Shown here piece by piece: positions 33,679-41,926 of a stretch of 64,000 nucleotides of DNA. Under the pieces are notes generated by a model that searched no databases, was not told the origin of the DNA, and was given only the letters and a program-made list of their open reading frames with translations. The stretch is from Polaribacter sp. (GTDB lineage: Bacteria > Bacteroidota > Bacteroidia > Flavobacteriales > Flavobacteriaceae). Position 1 is the stretch's first letter, and each line of letters begins with the position of its first letter. The translations under genes were made by a program, and so were the position numbers. The stretch spans positions 124,001-188,000 of the forward strand of contig JAQWGI010000036.1 in the NCBI GenBank assembly GCA_029238315.1. The letters run 5' to 3'.

Positions 33679-35016
33679 TTAATTTTGTTCTTCTAGCGCT
33701 TCATCTGTAGGTTTTCCATGCTTGTAAAAATCTACGATGTATAGAATAATACCTATTGTAAACAATGATGCACATAACATTAATACGACAAAGTGAATGC
33801 TTATTTCATTTTGAACTGTCATAAAATCTAGTTTCATTTTACGTTCTAAATATACTTGAGCAACTCCAGCAACTCCAAAGGCAACTGTCATTCCAATCAT
33901 TCCTATATTTGAAAACCAATAAGCCATTCTACCTCTTGCACTGTCATATAATTTTCTACCAGTCATATTTGGTAATGCGTAACTAATTATTGCAAAAACA
34001 ATCATTCCGTATGCGCCCCAAAAAGCTAAATGTCCGTGCATTGCTGTGACTAAAGTTCCGTGTGTATATAAATTTGTTTGTGGCAAAGTGTGAGCAAACC
34101 CTAACAGTCCTGCTCCAATGAATGAAACAATTGCTGCACCTAATGTCCAATACAATGCTAACTTATTTGGGTGTTTCTTTTCACCTTTTCTGTACATATT
34201 TACAGCAAATAATGCCATTGCTAAGAACGCTAAAGGTTCTAGTGCTGAGAAAACTCCACCAACAATTAACCAAATGTCATTTACTCCGATATAGTAATAA
34301 TGGTGGCCCGTTCCTAAAACTCCTGATAAGAACGTTAATCCAACAATTACATATAACCATTTTTCAATTACTTCTCTATCAACACCTGTTAATTTGATTA
34401 ATAAGAAAGATAAAATACCTCCCATAATTAGTTCCCAAACTCCTTCTACCCAAAGGTGAACAACCCACCAACGGAAAAATGAATCTGATACTTGACTATC
34501 AAATGGTAACATTCCTGGTATATAAAGTAATGCTGCAAATAACAATCCCATAGATAGTACTAAAGCTGTTGTTGTTCTTCGTTTTCCTTTGAATAGCGTG
34601 ATTAAAATCAACCCTAAAAAGAGTAAAACATTAACTACAACTAAATAGTCTAAAGGTCTTGGAATTTCTAAAAATTTTCTTCCTTCCCAAATATTGAAGT
34701 GAAAACCAACAATTGATACAACTCCAACAAGTGCTAAACTTATTAATTGAACATATGCCAACTTAACACTTACTAATTCTCTTTGTGCTTCTTCTGGAAT
34801 AATATAATATGCTGCTCCCATAAAACCTGATAATAACCAAACTACTAATAAGTTGGTATGCACAGCTCTTGCTGTATTAAAAGGAATAAAGTCATGTAAA
34901 TTATCTAATCCAACTCGTGCAAATCCCATAATGAATCCATATGTGATCTGTAAAACTAATAAGAGCATTGATAATGCGAAAAACCAATACGCTACTTTTT
35001 GTGATTTATATTTCAT
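33679..35016 (-). CDS. norB: Nitric oxide reductase catalytic subunit
   Basis: NorB reduces two NO to N2O in the cytoplasmic membrane. The 445-residue protein has about 12 transmembrane helices. Its metal ligands line up with those of Pseudomonas NorB at an offset of about 20 residues. The FeB site is His187, His238 and His239, with Glu191 and Glu260. Haem b3 is bound by His327 and low-spin haem b by His53 and His329 (HGHLAFWGAY). The start MKYKSQKVAYW lies ten bases after norC; the 20-codon upstream extension overlaps norC and is not conserved. Its length fits cytochrome-c-dependent NOR rather than quinol-dependent NOR. Confidence 0.96.
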   Translation of the reverse strand: MKYKSQKVAYWFFALSMLLLVLQITYGFIMGFARVGLDNLHDFIPFNTARAVHTNLLVVWLLSGFMGAAYYIIPEEAQRELVSVKLAYVQLISLALVGVVSIVGFHFNIWEGRKFLEIPRPLDYLVVVNVLLFLGLILITLFKGKRRTTTALVLSMGLLFAALLYIPGMLPFDSQVSDSFFRWWVVHLWVEGVWELIMGGILSFLLIKLTGVDREVIEKWLYVIVGLTFLSGVLGTGHHYYYIGVNDIWLIVGGVFSALEPLAFLAMALFAVNMYRKGEKKHPNKLALYWTLGAAIVSFIGAGLLGFAHTLPQTNLYTHGTLVTAMHGHLAFWGAYGMIVFAIISYALPNMTGRKLYDSARGRMAYWFSNIGMIGMTVAFGVAGVAQVYLERKMKLDFMTVQNEISIHFVVLMLCASLFTIGIILYIVDFYKHGKPTDEALEEQN

Positions 35017-35026
35017 AATGCTCGTT

Positions 35027-35503
35027 TTATTTGTTATAACCTTTAGATAATGGAGATATTTTTCTATTAACACCAACTACTTCTCCAAATCCATTTAAGT
35101 CAATTTTACCTATCCATTTAAAAAATGCAACCATATCAGATGCTTCCGCATCTGTCATACTATATGCTACCATTTTTCTTCCGTTAGGTTGCCAAGGAAC
35201 TGGAGACATCAAAATACTTTTTATAACAGCATCTCCTGCGCCATTATATTTTTCATTTAACCGGTCAATAACTTTGGTTAATTCTGGAGCATAATAAGCT
35301 CCTTCTCCTAAAATGGTGTGACATCCCATACAATTGTTAGTTTCCCAAATTTCTTTTCCTCTAACAACAGAATCGGTTATGTCTCCATAATTTGATTGGT
35401 CATTACTTTTTGAAAAGGAATAAATAGTCAATCCTATAAAAACTAGAAATGTGACTAATGTACCTCCAAGAAAGAATGCTTTTGCTTGTTTTTTTGATAA
35501 CAT
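35027..35503 (-). CDS. norC: Nitric oxide reductase cytochrome c subunit
   Basis: NorC passes electrons to NorB. The 158-residue protein has one N-terminal membrane anchor (about residues 9-30). A single haem c site follows, NNCMGCHTILGEGAYYAPEL (Cys58, Cys61, His62), which is the NorC signature, with a probable axial Met in KMVAYSM. It is the first gene of the nor-nir operon. Its promoter carries a TAAATTTG core (35551-35558) and a TGAT-n4-GTCA dyad (35582-35593). Confidence 0.95.
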   Translation of the reverse strand: MLSKKQAKAFFLGGTLVTFLVFIGLTIYSFSKSNDQSNYGDITDSVVRGKEIWETNNCMGCHTILGEGAYYAPELTKVIDRLNEKYNGAGDAVIKSILMSPVPWQPNGRKMVAYSMTDAEASDMVAFFKWIGKIDLNGFGEVVGVNRKISPLSKGYNK

Positions 35504-35550
35504 GATTAGTTGAATTAAATTAATAAAAGACCTTTTTATCTTTTATAAAG

Positions 35551-35593
35551 CAAATTTATTACAATGAAAAAAACTAAAACATGATAAAAGTCA
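35551..35593 (-). promoter_or_regulatory. norC operon promoter with shared dyad
   Basis: TAAATTTG (minus strand, 35558-35551) is an exact TAnnTTTG core. The dyad TGAT-AAAA-GTCA at 35582-35593 is centred about 43 bases upstream of the predicted start, the usual class II position of CRP/FNR-family activators. Confidence 0.65.
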
Positions 35594-35707
35594 CAAAAAA
35601 GAATAAAATTCATGATAAAACTCTATTAAAAATAAAAACTGCCCAAAGCAAAAATCAGTATGATTTTAAACTCTAGACAGTCTCATCAACCAAAAATGTA
35701 GAATATT

Positions 35708-36214
35708 TTATTTAAGGGTTCTAAAATATTCTAAAATTGCTCTAGATTCTTCTTCACTTATATTTTGATCTGCCATTGGAGCACCATTAAATTGTGCTAA
35801 TAACTCTTTTGCTATTGGGTCTTTTTGTACCATTTCACTAGGATTCATAATCATATTCATAATCCATTCTGGAGAACGTCTTTCCATAATTCCTGTTGGA
35901 TTTGGACCAATAAACTTTCTATCAATCCTATGACAAGCGGAACATTTATTTTTAAATATTTGCTGACCTTTATCTGCCATTGATTTATTTATTGTATTAC
36001 TTAAAGTCATAGACTTGATTGGGCCTACTCCTTTGTTATTCATATCAATTGTAACAACAAGCTTTTCTTTTTTAACTTCTTTTTGCTCTGGTGATTTTTT
36101 AACAACTGCTTTTTTTACAGGTTTTTTAGATTTAATTGTTTGTTTTTTTTCATCTCCTCCACAACTTGTCAAGACTCCGATTCCTAAAATTGCTAATACT
36201 ATTTTTAATTTCAT
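35708..36214 (-). CDS. c-type cytochrome lipoprotein
   Basis: The 168-residue lipoprotein (lipobox VLTSC, about Cys18) has a Lys-rich linker (about residues 20-50). A single class I cytochrome c domain follows, with haem site KCSACHRIDRKFIGPNPTG and a probable axial Met in GAPMADQNI. It lies just upstream of norC but is separated from it by about 200 bases, and shares a dyad-bearing promoter with the divergent Rrf2-like gene. It is a candidate electron carrier to NirK or NorC. Confidence 0.87.
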   Translation of the reverse strand: MKLKIVLAILGIGVLTSCGGDEKKQTIKSKKPVKKAVVKKSPEQKEVKKEKLVVTIDMNNKGVGPIKSMTLSNTINKSMADKGQQIFKNKCSACHRIDRKFIGPNPTGIMERRSPEWIMNMIMNPSEMVQKDPIAKELLAQFNGAPMADQNISEEESRAILEYFRTLK

Positions 36215-36266
36215 GTTTTATAGTTTAAATAACAATGCAAAATTATTACATATTATATTTTAAAAT

Positions 36267-36282
36267 ATGACAAAAGTCATAA
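36267..36282. promoter_or_regulatory. Shared dyad between cytochrome c gene and Rrf2-like gene
   Basis: TATGAC-AAAA-GTCATA is a perfect dyad in the divergent spacer. To the right, TAATTTTA (36302-36309) gives a predicted start about 41 bases away. To the left, a TTTG-containing core at about 36238-36246 gives a similar distance. It is the best copy of the motif in the window. Confidence 0.7.
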
Positions 36283-36325
36283 ATAAAGATTAAATTGTCT
36301 TTAATTTTACATTTTAAAAATTAGC

Positions 36326-36771
36326 ATGCTATCAAAATCAAGTAAATACGCTATTAGAGCTGTTTATACATCTCAAATTATAGTAATAAAAACAGAAAAA
36401 TTGGTTCAAAACAAATTGCAGATGAACTGCATATTCCAGCTCCTTTTTTAGCAAAAACATTACAAGAGTTAACTAAAAAAGATATTATTTCTTCAATAAA
36501 AGGACCGCATGGAGGTTTCTTTTTAACGCCAGAAAATAATCAGAGAACATTATTTAGCATTATTGAGGCAATAGACGGAATTCAAAAATTTGAATCTTGC
36601 TTTCTTGGTCAAGAAGAATGTAATGATGACAAACCTTGCGTGGTACATCATTTATATCTTCCGTTTAAAAACAAATTATTAAATAAACTAAAAACAAAAT
36701 CAATTGTAGAAATGGCAAATGAATACGCTAAAAACAATAATTTATTAGATATTATTAAACTGAATGAATAA
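36326..36771 (+). pseudogene. Rrf2/NsrR-like regulator, frameshifted
   Basis: Reading from the ATG gives MLSKSSKYAIRAV and then loses homology and stops after 41 codons (TAG at 36449). Adding one T to the run at 36363-36365 restores a 148-residue Rrf2 protein. It has RAVLYISNYSNKNRKIGSKQ, then IADELHIPAPFLAKTLQEL and SSIKGPHGGFFLTPENN (wing). It also has the cysteine cluster C-x6-C-x5-C around CFLGQEECNDDKPC, as expected for an Fe-S-binding NsrR/IscR-type sensor. The position in the NO-respiration island fits an NO sensor. The shift could be a real mutation or a sequencing error. The restored stop overlaps the next gene by eight bases. Confidence 0.88.
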
Positions 36772-37981
36772 TATAAAGTTACACAGTAAGGTTGCTTTAC
36801 TATATCTTTTTATTGCCGCATTTCTAGGAATTATTTTAAGATTTTTTCCTGTAACGAATATCGATGCAACTTACAGATATGTTGTCCACACACATTCACA
36901 TATTGCTTTGTTGGGTTGGGTTTACATTGCTTTAGCAACACTAATTTTTCACATCGGAATTGACAATAAAAAACAAAAAAAGCATAATCTAATTTTCTGG
37001 TGTACTCAAATTACAATTATCGGAATGTTGTTTTCATTTCCTTTTATTGGTTACGCCTTTTATTCTATTATATTTTCTACATTATTTTTAATTTGTTCCT
37101 ATTGGTTTTATGCTTTTTTTAGAAAAAATCACAATTTAAGAACAAGTGCTACTTCTTATAAATTTATTTCTACTTCACTCCTATTAATGGTCATTTCTAC
37201 AATTGGACCTTGGGCTTTAGGAATTATTATGAACACTCTGGGTGCAACTTCACCGTGGTATAAAAATGCCATCTATTTTTACTTACACTTTCAATACAAT
37301 GGTTGGTTTATTTTCTGTTTGATGGGTGTTTTTTATTTTCTATTGGAAAAATCTAAAATTCCGTTTTCTAAGAAAGTAGCAAATCAATTTTTTAAATTGA
37401 TGCTAGTATGTTGTGTGCTAACACTGTTTTTATCTTTTTTATGGACAAAACCATCAACAATTATTTATATAATTGCCTTTTCTGGTGGAATTTTACAATT
37501 GATTGCAATTAGAATTTTTCACAAACAAATACAAGAAATTAAAATCAAATTAAAGGAATTATTAAAACCACAACTTTATAAATTATTGCAGCTTGTTTTT
37601 ATTTTATTCTTGCTAAAAATTAGTTTACAGGCATTTACCGGAATTCCTTATTTTTCTGAACTAGCAACTAATATTTTAGATTTTGTAATTGGGTATTTGC
37701 ATCTAACTTTTTTAGGAATTGTAACAATAGCAACATTCGTTTTTTTAAAGTTTTTCAAATTGATTCAACTTCCAAAAGTTTGGACACAAGTTTACATTCT
37801 TGGATTTATTCTATCTGAAGTATTAATCTTTTACAAAGGATTTTCTGCATGGCAACAAACCTACTTAATCGATAATTATTTTATCCTTTTAGTAATTTGT
37901 AGCGCTTTAATGCCAATCGGAATTTTAGGAATACTTTTAAAAACCAATTTTACTGCTTCCACTCAGCAAGAATCTCTTTAG
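36764..37981 (+). CDS. Polytopic His-rich membrane protein of unknown function
   Basis: The 405-residue protein has about 11-12 hydrophobic helices and almost no soluble domain. The second helix region carries VVHTHSHIALLGWVYIALATLIFHIG, and a later one YFYLHFQYNGWFIFCLMG. Such His clusters at helix ends recall haem-copper oxidases and NnrS proteins, but I cannot assign it to either. It starts inside the end of the Rrf2-like gene (eight-base overlap), so it is translationally coupled to that regulator. That linkage and the island context suggest a function in NO or haem-copper metabolism. Its 3' end overlaps the convergent decarboxylase by 32 bases. Confidence 0.8.
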   Translation: MNNIKLHSKVALLYLFIAAFLGIILRFFPVTNIDATYRYVVHTHSHIALLGWVYIALATLIFHIGIDNKKQKKHNLIFWCTQITIIGMLFSFPFIGYAFYSIIFSTLFLICSYWFYAFFRKNHNLRTSATSYKFISTSLLLMVISTIGPWALGIIMNTLGATSPWYKNAIYFYLHFQYNGWFIFCLMGVFYFLLEKSKIPFSKKVANQFFKLMLVCCVLTLFLSFLWTKPSTIIYIIAFSGGILQLIAIRIFHKQIQEIKIKLKELLKPQLYKLLQLVFILFLLKISLQAFTGIPYFSELATNILDFVIGYLHLTFLGIVTIATFVFLKFFKLIQLPKVWTQVYILGFILSEVLIFYKGFSAWQQTYLIDNYFILLVICSALMPIGILGILLKTNFTASTQQESL

Positions 37982-39386
37982 CAAATTCGTGACATTGCGA
38001 AAAAGTTTCTTTAATATGATCAAAGGTTGTACTAGGGTTTATCAAACACATTCTTAAAACAACTTGATTTTGTAAGATTGTTGTTACCAATAAAGCTTCT
38101 TTAGATTTTGTTACTCTTGCAGATATTTCTTGATTCAACTTGTCTAATTCTGGTTCAGATAAATCCATTCCAATCGGATTGTATCGATAATTAATTACCG
38201 CCAAAGTTGCTGGAGAAATAACTTCCCAGTTTTTACTTTTACGCAACATATCTTCAGTTTGTTCAGCCAAATCAATATTATACGTTACTGCTTTTTTAAA
38301 GGCATCTAAACCATAAGTTTTTATAGACATATAAAATTTTAAAGCTCTAAAACGTCTTGTTAATTGAATTCCGTAATCGTAAAAATTAATTTCAGATTCG
38401 TTTCCTTCAATATCACGTAAATATTCTGGTTTTTCAGAAAAAGTATTGCTCAACCAAGATGAATCTTTTACTAATAAACACCCAATTTCGTAAGGCTGAT
38501 AAAACCATTTATGCGGATCTACAGTTAATGAATCTGCACGTTCAATTCCACGTAAAATTCTACTTCCTTTTTTAGATAAAATTGCACCACCACCGTAAGC
38601 ACCATCAACGTGCATCCAAAGATTTTCTTTTTCACAAATGTCTGCAATATCATCTAACGGATCAACAGTTCCTGTGTTTGTTGTCCCAGCTGTTGCAATG
38701 ATACAAAATGGTTGATTTCCTTCTAATCTGTCTTTTGCAATTTCATTTTTTAGTTTGTTAAATCCAATTTTGAATTCTAAATCGGTAGGAATAATTCTTA
38801 TTTGTTCTTTTTTAAAACCAAGAACTCGAATCGCTTTGATGTTTGATGAATGCGCTTGATCTGATAAATAAATAATCGCTTTAGAAAAATCATCGCCACA
38901 TTTAATTCTTCTTGCTGTAACTAAAGCTGTTAAGTTTGCCATAGAACCACCGCTTGTAAAAATCCCTCCTCCTTTTTGAACTGGAAAATTAAACATTTTT
39001 AACAACCAATTCATCGTTACAATTTCTAATTCTGCTGCTGCTGGAGAAACTATCCATCCACCAGAAAAAATATTAAAACCAGTTGCTAAAGTATCTGCCA
39101 ACGTACTAATAAAATTACTTGGTCCAGGAACAAATGAAAATGATTTTGGATGTGTTGTTAAATTACTATGCGGAATTACATTTTCCATCACAAAATCTAA
39201 CACTTCATCAGCTGGCATCGATTTATCTGGTGCTTCTTGTAAAAAAAGATGATCCATTTGAGCTCTAGAAGCAGACGTAACTGGTTTCTTAGAATCAATA
39301 GTGTCATAATGTTCAACAATTAAATCTATGATTTTATAACCATAGTTTTTCATTTCTTCTTTAGATAATTCAAATGGCGAATTCAT
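37950..39386 (-). CDS. PLP-dependent group II decarboxylase
   Basis: The 478-residue enzyme belongs to the aromatic-amino-acid/glutamate/diaminobutyrate decarboxylase family (fold type I). Visible are FSFVPGPSNFISTLAD, GGIFTSGGSMANLTAL, the PLP-stacking CIIATAGTTNTGTVDPLDDI, WMHVDGAYGGGAIL and the Schiff-base lysine in SLTVDPHKWFYQP. The substrate cannot be told from sequence. Its promoter (TACTTTTG, 39404-39411) faces away from ric and shares the dyad at 39432-39447, so it appears to belong to the denitrification regulon. That is unexpected for an amino-acid decarboxylase. Confidence 0.93.
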   Translation of the reverse strand: MNSPFELSKEEMKNYGYKIIDLIVEHYDTIDSKKPVTSASRAQMDHLFLQEAPDKSMPADEVLDFVMENVIPHSNLTTHPKSFSFVPGPSNFISTLADTLATGFNIFSGGWIVSPAAAELEIVTMNWLLKMFNFPVQKGGGIFTSGGSMANLTALVTARRIKCGDDFSKAIIYLSDQAHSSNIKAIRVLGFKKEQIRIIPTDLEFKIGFNKLKNEIAKDRLEGNQPFCIIATAGTTNTGTVDPLDDIADICEKENLWMHVDGAYGGGAILSKKGSRILRGIERADSLTVDPHKWFYQPYEIGCLLVKDSSWLSNTFSEKPEYLRDIEGNESEINFYDYGIQLTRRFRALKFYMSIKTYGLDAFKKAVTYNIDLAEQTEDMLRKSKNWEVISPATLAVINYRYNPIGMDLSEPELDKLNQEISARVTKSKEALLVTTILQNQVVLRMCLINPSTTFDHIKETFSQCHEFAKEILAEWKQ

Positions 39387-39403
39387 TCGGTTTTAATTTT
39401 CTG

Positions 39404-39411
39404 CAAAAGTA
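39404..39411 (-). promoter_or_regulatory. Decarboxylase promoter -7 element
   Basis: TACTTTTG on the minus strand is an exact TAnnTTTG core. The dyad centre at 39439.5 is about 42 bases upstream of the predicted start. Confidence 0.6.
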
Positions 39412-39431
39412 CGTCAACTTAACTTCTTTTT

Positions 39432-39447
39432 TATGATTAAAGTCATA
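39432..39447. promoter_or_regulatory. Shared dyad between decarboxylase and ric
   Basis: TATGAT-TAAA-GTCATA lies in the 113-base divergent spacer. Towards ric, CAACTTTG (39469-39476, one mismatch to TAnnTTTG) gives a start about 43 bases from the dyad centre. Towards the decarboxylase the distance is about 42. Confidence 0.68.
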
Positions 39448-39499
39448 ATTTTTAGTTGAAATAAAGACCAACTTTGTCTCTAATTTAAAACAATCACAA

Positions 39500-40216
39500 A
39501 TGAATTATATAGAAACAAAAACGGTAGCAGATTATGTAACTGAAAACATAAAAACTGCGCATATTTTCAAAAAACACGGAATCGATTTTTGCTGTGGTGG
39601 TGGTATTTCTATTGAAAAAGCTTGCGAAAAAAATAATGTGAATTTTGATGAATTGGTAAGCGAATTAAGCAACTTAGAAAAAAACACTTCTTACTTAAAT
39701 GATTACAATAAATGGGAACTTGATTTCTTAATTGATTTTATTATAAATACGCATCATAAATATGTTGAAGAAAATTTAATTCTTTTAAAGCAATATGGTG
39801 ATCGTGTTGCAAAAGTTCACGGACATCATTATACCGAATTATTAGAAATTAAAGAATTAATTCATATAGTTGCTGGCGAATTAGCTTCGCACATGAAAAA
39901 AGAAGAATTGATTTTATTTCCATTTATCAAAAAATTAGTAAATGCTAAAAGAGATGGAACTAAAGTTGAAATTCCAAACTTTGGAACGGTTGATAATCCT
40001 ATCAAAATGATGGAAGAGGAACATGACAAAGCTGGTGATATTTTTAAAAGAATTTCTGAGTTGACAAATACATACAAAACTCCCGAAAACGCTTGTAATA
40101 CCTTTAAAGCGTTGTATGCAAAACTAGAAGAGTTTGAAGATGATTTGCATCAACATGTACATTTAGAAAACAATATTCTATTCCCTAAAGCCAAACTTAT
40201 CGAGGTAAGTTTATAA
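39500..40216 (+). CDS. ric: Iron-sulfur cluster repair di-iron protein (RIC/YtfE/ScdA)
   Basis: RIC repairs Fe-S clusters damaged by NO or peroxide. The 238-residue protein has the short ScdA N-terminal domain (TVADYVTENIKTAHIFKKHG, then IDFCCGG with Cys31-Cys32). A hemerythrin-like domain follows, with the His/Glu ligands in INTHHKYVEENL, HHYTELLEI, ASHMKKEELILFPF, EEEHDKAGD and HQHVHLENNILFP. It is divergent from the decarboxylase and ends at a strong terminator (40226-40262). It is consistent with NO stress management in this island. Confidence 0.94.
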   Translation: MNYIETKTVADYVTENIKTAHIFKKHGIDFCCGGGISIEKACEKNNVNFDELVSELSNLEKNTSYLNDYNKWELDFLIDFIINTHHKYVEENLILLKQYGDRVAKVHGHHYTELLEIKELIHIVAGELASHMKKEELILFPFIKKLVNAKRDGTKVEIPNFGTVDNPIKMMEEEHDKAGDIFKRISELTNTYKTPENACNTFKALYAKLEEFEDDLHQHVHLENNILFPKAKLIEVSL

Positions 40217-40225
40217 ATTGATTTT

Positions 40226-40262
40226 AAAATCCCTTTTTATGCAACTAAAAAGGGATTTTTTT
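40226..40262 (+). terminator. Intrinsic terminator after ric
   Basis: AAAATCCCTTTT and AAAAAGGGATTTTT form a stem with a 9-base loop and a T-run. Confidence 0.85.
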
Positions 40263-40310
40263 ATGCAGCAAATTTCACTTTTCTTTAATAAGAAGCCGTT
40301 ATCTTTTCAC

Positions 40311-40318
40311 TATTTTTG
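40311..40318 (+). promoter_or_regulatory. Promoter -7 element of the OstA-like gene
   Basis: TATTTTTG is an exact TAnnTTTG core. The start it predicts (about 40325) excludes a coding start at 40316 and supports initiation at the TTG at 40337. Confidence 0.55.
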
Positions 40319-40336
40319 CTAAAAATAAGATTCCGG

Positions 40337-41926
40337 TTGAAAAAAATTATTCTACTTCTTTTATTGATTGTTTCCTTTTCTATCTTTTCTCAAAAAGCAA
40401 AGAAGGTTCAAATTATATATTCTGGTGTTACCACTTTTGATGATGCAAAGTTCCCTGGAGCAACTATTTTAACTAGAGATTCTGAAAGATTGGTTGAGAT
40501 TTATCATGATGGTGCAATTCTTACTTGTCAAAGAGCAATCGTATATAAAAAACAAAATTTATTCAAAGCTTTTGGTAATGTTTTAATCAAACAAGGTGAT
40601 ACCATTACACAAACAAGTAAATATGTAGATTATAACGGAAATACAAAAATGATGTTATCTCACGGAAATGTTGTGTTGAAAGATCCAACAATGACACTAA
40701 CAACAGATACATTAAACTTTGATAGGAAAAATCAGTTGTTGTTTTACAAACACAACGCTATTATAAAAGACGAAACAAATACTTTAAAAAGTAAAATTGG
40801 AAAGTATTTTTTAGAAAATAAAAAATTTACCGCAACAACAAAGGTTACTGTCACAAATCCTGAGCATGTGTTAGAATCTAATCATTTAGATTATTACACA
40901 GATTCTTCTATTGCGTATTTGTACGGGCCATCAACAATTACAGGAAAAGACAATACAATTTATACCGAAAGAGGTTTTTATAATACTAAAACTGAGATCT
41001 CTCATTTTGTGAAAAAATCGAAAATCTTTTTTAAAGATAAAACCATTGAAGGCGATAGTTTGTATTACGATCGATTTAAAGGATTTGCTTCTGCTACCAA
41101 AAACATAAAGTTTATTGATACCATTCAGAATTTTATTGCAAAAGGAAATTATGCAGAATTTTTTGAATTGAAAGATTCAACTTTTATTGTTGATAGAGCT
41201 GTTGCTATTTCTTTAATGGAAAAAGATTCGCTCTATATTCATGGTGATACATTGTTAGTTACTGGAAAACCAGAAAACCGAATTATGCGCATTTACAATG
41301 ATGTAAAAATTTTTAAAGAAGATTTGCAAGGTAAGGCTGATTCTATTCACATGAATCAAACAACTGGATTGACAAGAATGTTTAAAAATCCGATTTTGTG
41401 GTCAGGGAAAAATCAAATTACTGGCGATAGTATTCAATTATTAAACAATAAAGAAACTGATAAATTAGATTCTCTAAAAATATTAAACAATGCATTAATT
41501 GTTCAGCTTGATACCATTATTGATGGTGTTTCTACTTATAACCAAATTAAAGGTAGAAATATGTTTGGGAAATTTATTGATGGAAAACTCAAGCACTTTT
41601 TAGTAAAAGGGAATGCTCAAGTTGTCTATTATAACCGAAGTGAAACAGGATTATTAGAAACAATCACCAAACAAGAATGTAGCTCAATTGAGTTTACATT
41701 AGATGAAACCAACAATATAGAATCTGTAAAATACATTAAGAAACCTGAGGGAACTTCATATCCGCCAAAAGATTTACCAATAAATGATAGAACTTTAAAA
41801 GGTTTTATTTGGCGAGAAGATGAACAGCCGAAAACAATGGAAGATATTTTTATTGTTGGCGATAAAATTCCGAAGAAAAAGAAAATTACCAATTCTAAAT
41901 TAGTAAAAGCTAAAGTAAAAGAATAA
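40337..41926 (+). CDS. OstA/LptA-like LPS transport protein
   Basis: The 529-residue product has a signal peptide (KKIILLLLLIVSFSIFSQ). It is built of OstA/LptA-type beta-jellyroll repeats, for example FKAFGNVLIKQGDTITQTSKYVDYNG and MLSHGNVVLKDPTMTLTTDTLNFDR. It belongs to the periplasmic lipopolysaccharide-transport family and is longer than E. coli LptA, with extra repeats. I chose the TTG start at 40337, because a TTG at 40316 lies inside the promoter core and KKIILLL gives a clean signal peptide. No ATG is available. The stop overlaps the next ATG (TAATG). Confidence 0.85.
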   Translation: MKKIILLLLLIVSFSIFSQKAKKVQIIYSGVTTFDDAKFPGATILTRDSERLVEIYHDGAILTCQRAIVYKKQNLFKAFGNVLIKQGDTITQTSKYVDYNGNTKMMLSHGNVVLKDPTMTLTTDTLNFDRKNQLLFYKHNAIIKDETNTLKSKIGKYFLENKKFTATTKVTVTNPEHVLESNHLDYYTDSSIAYLYGPSTITGKDNTIYTERGFYNTKTEISHFVKKSKIFFKDKTIEGDSLYYDRFKGFASATKNIKFIDTIQNFIAKGNYAEFFELKDSTFIVDRAVAISLMEKDSLYIHGDTLLVTGKPENRIMRIYNDVKIFKEDLQGKADSIHMNQTTGLTRMFKNPILWSGKNQITGDSIQLLNNKETDKLDSLKILNNALIVQLDTIIDGVSTYNQIKGRNMFGKFIDGKLKHFLVKGNAQVVYYNRSETGLLETITKQECSSIEFTLDETNNIESVKYIKKPEGTSYPPKDLPINDRTLKGFIWREDEQPKTMEDIFIVGDKIPKKKKITNSKLVKAKVKE

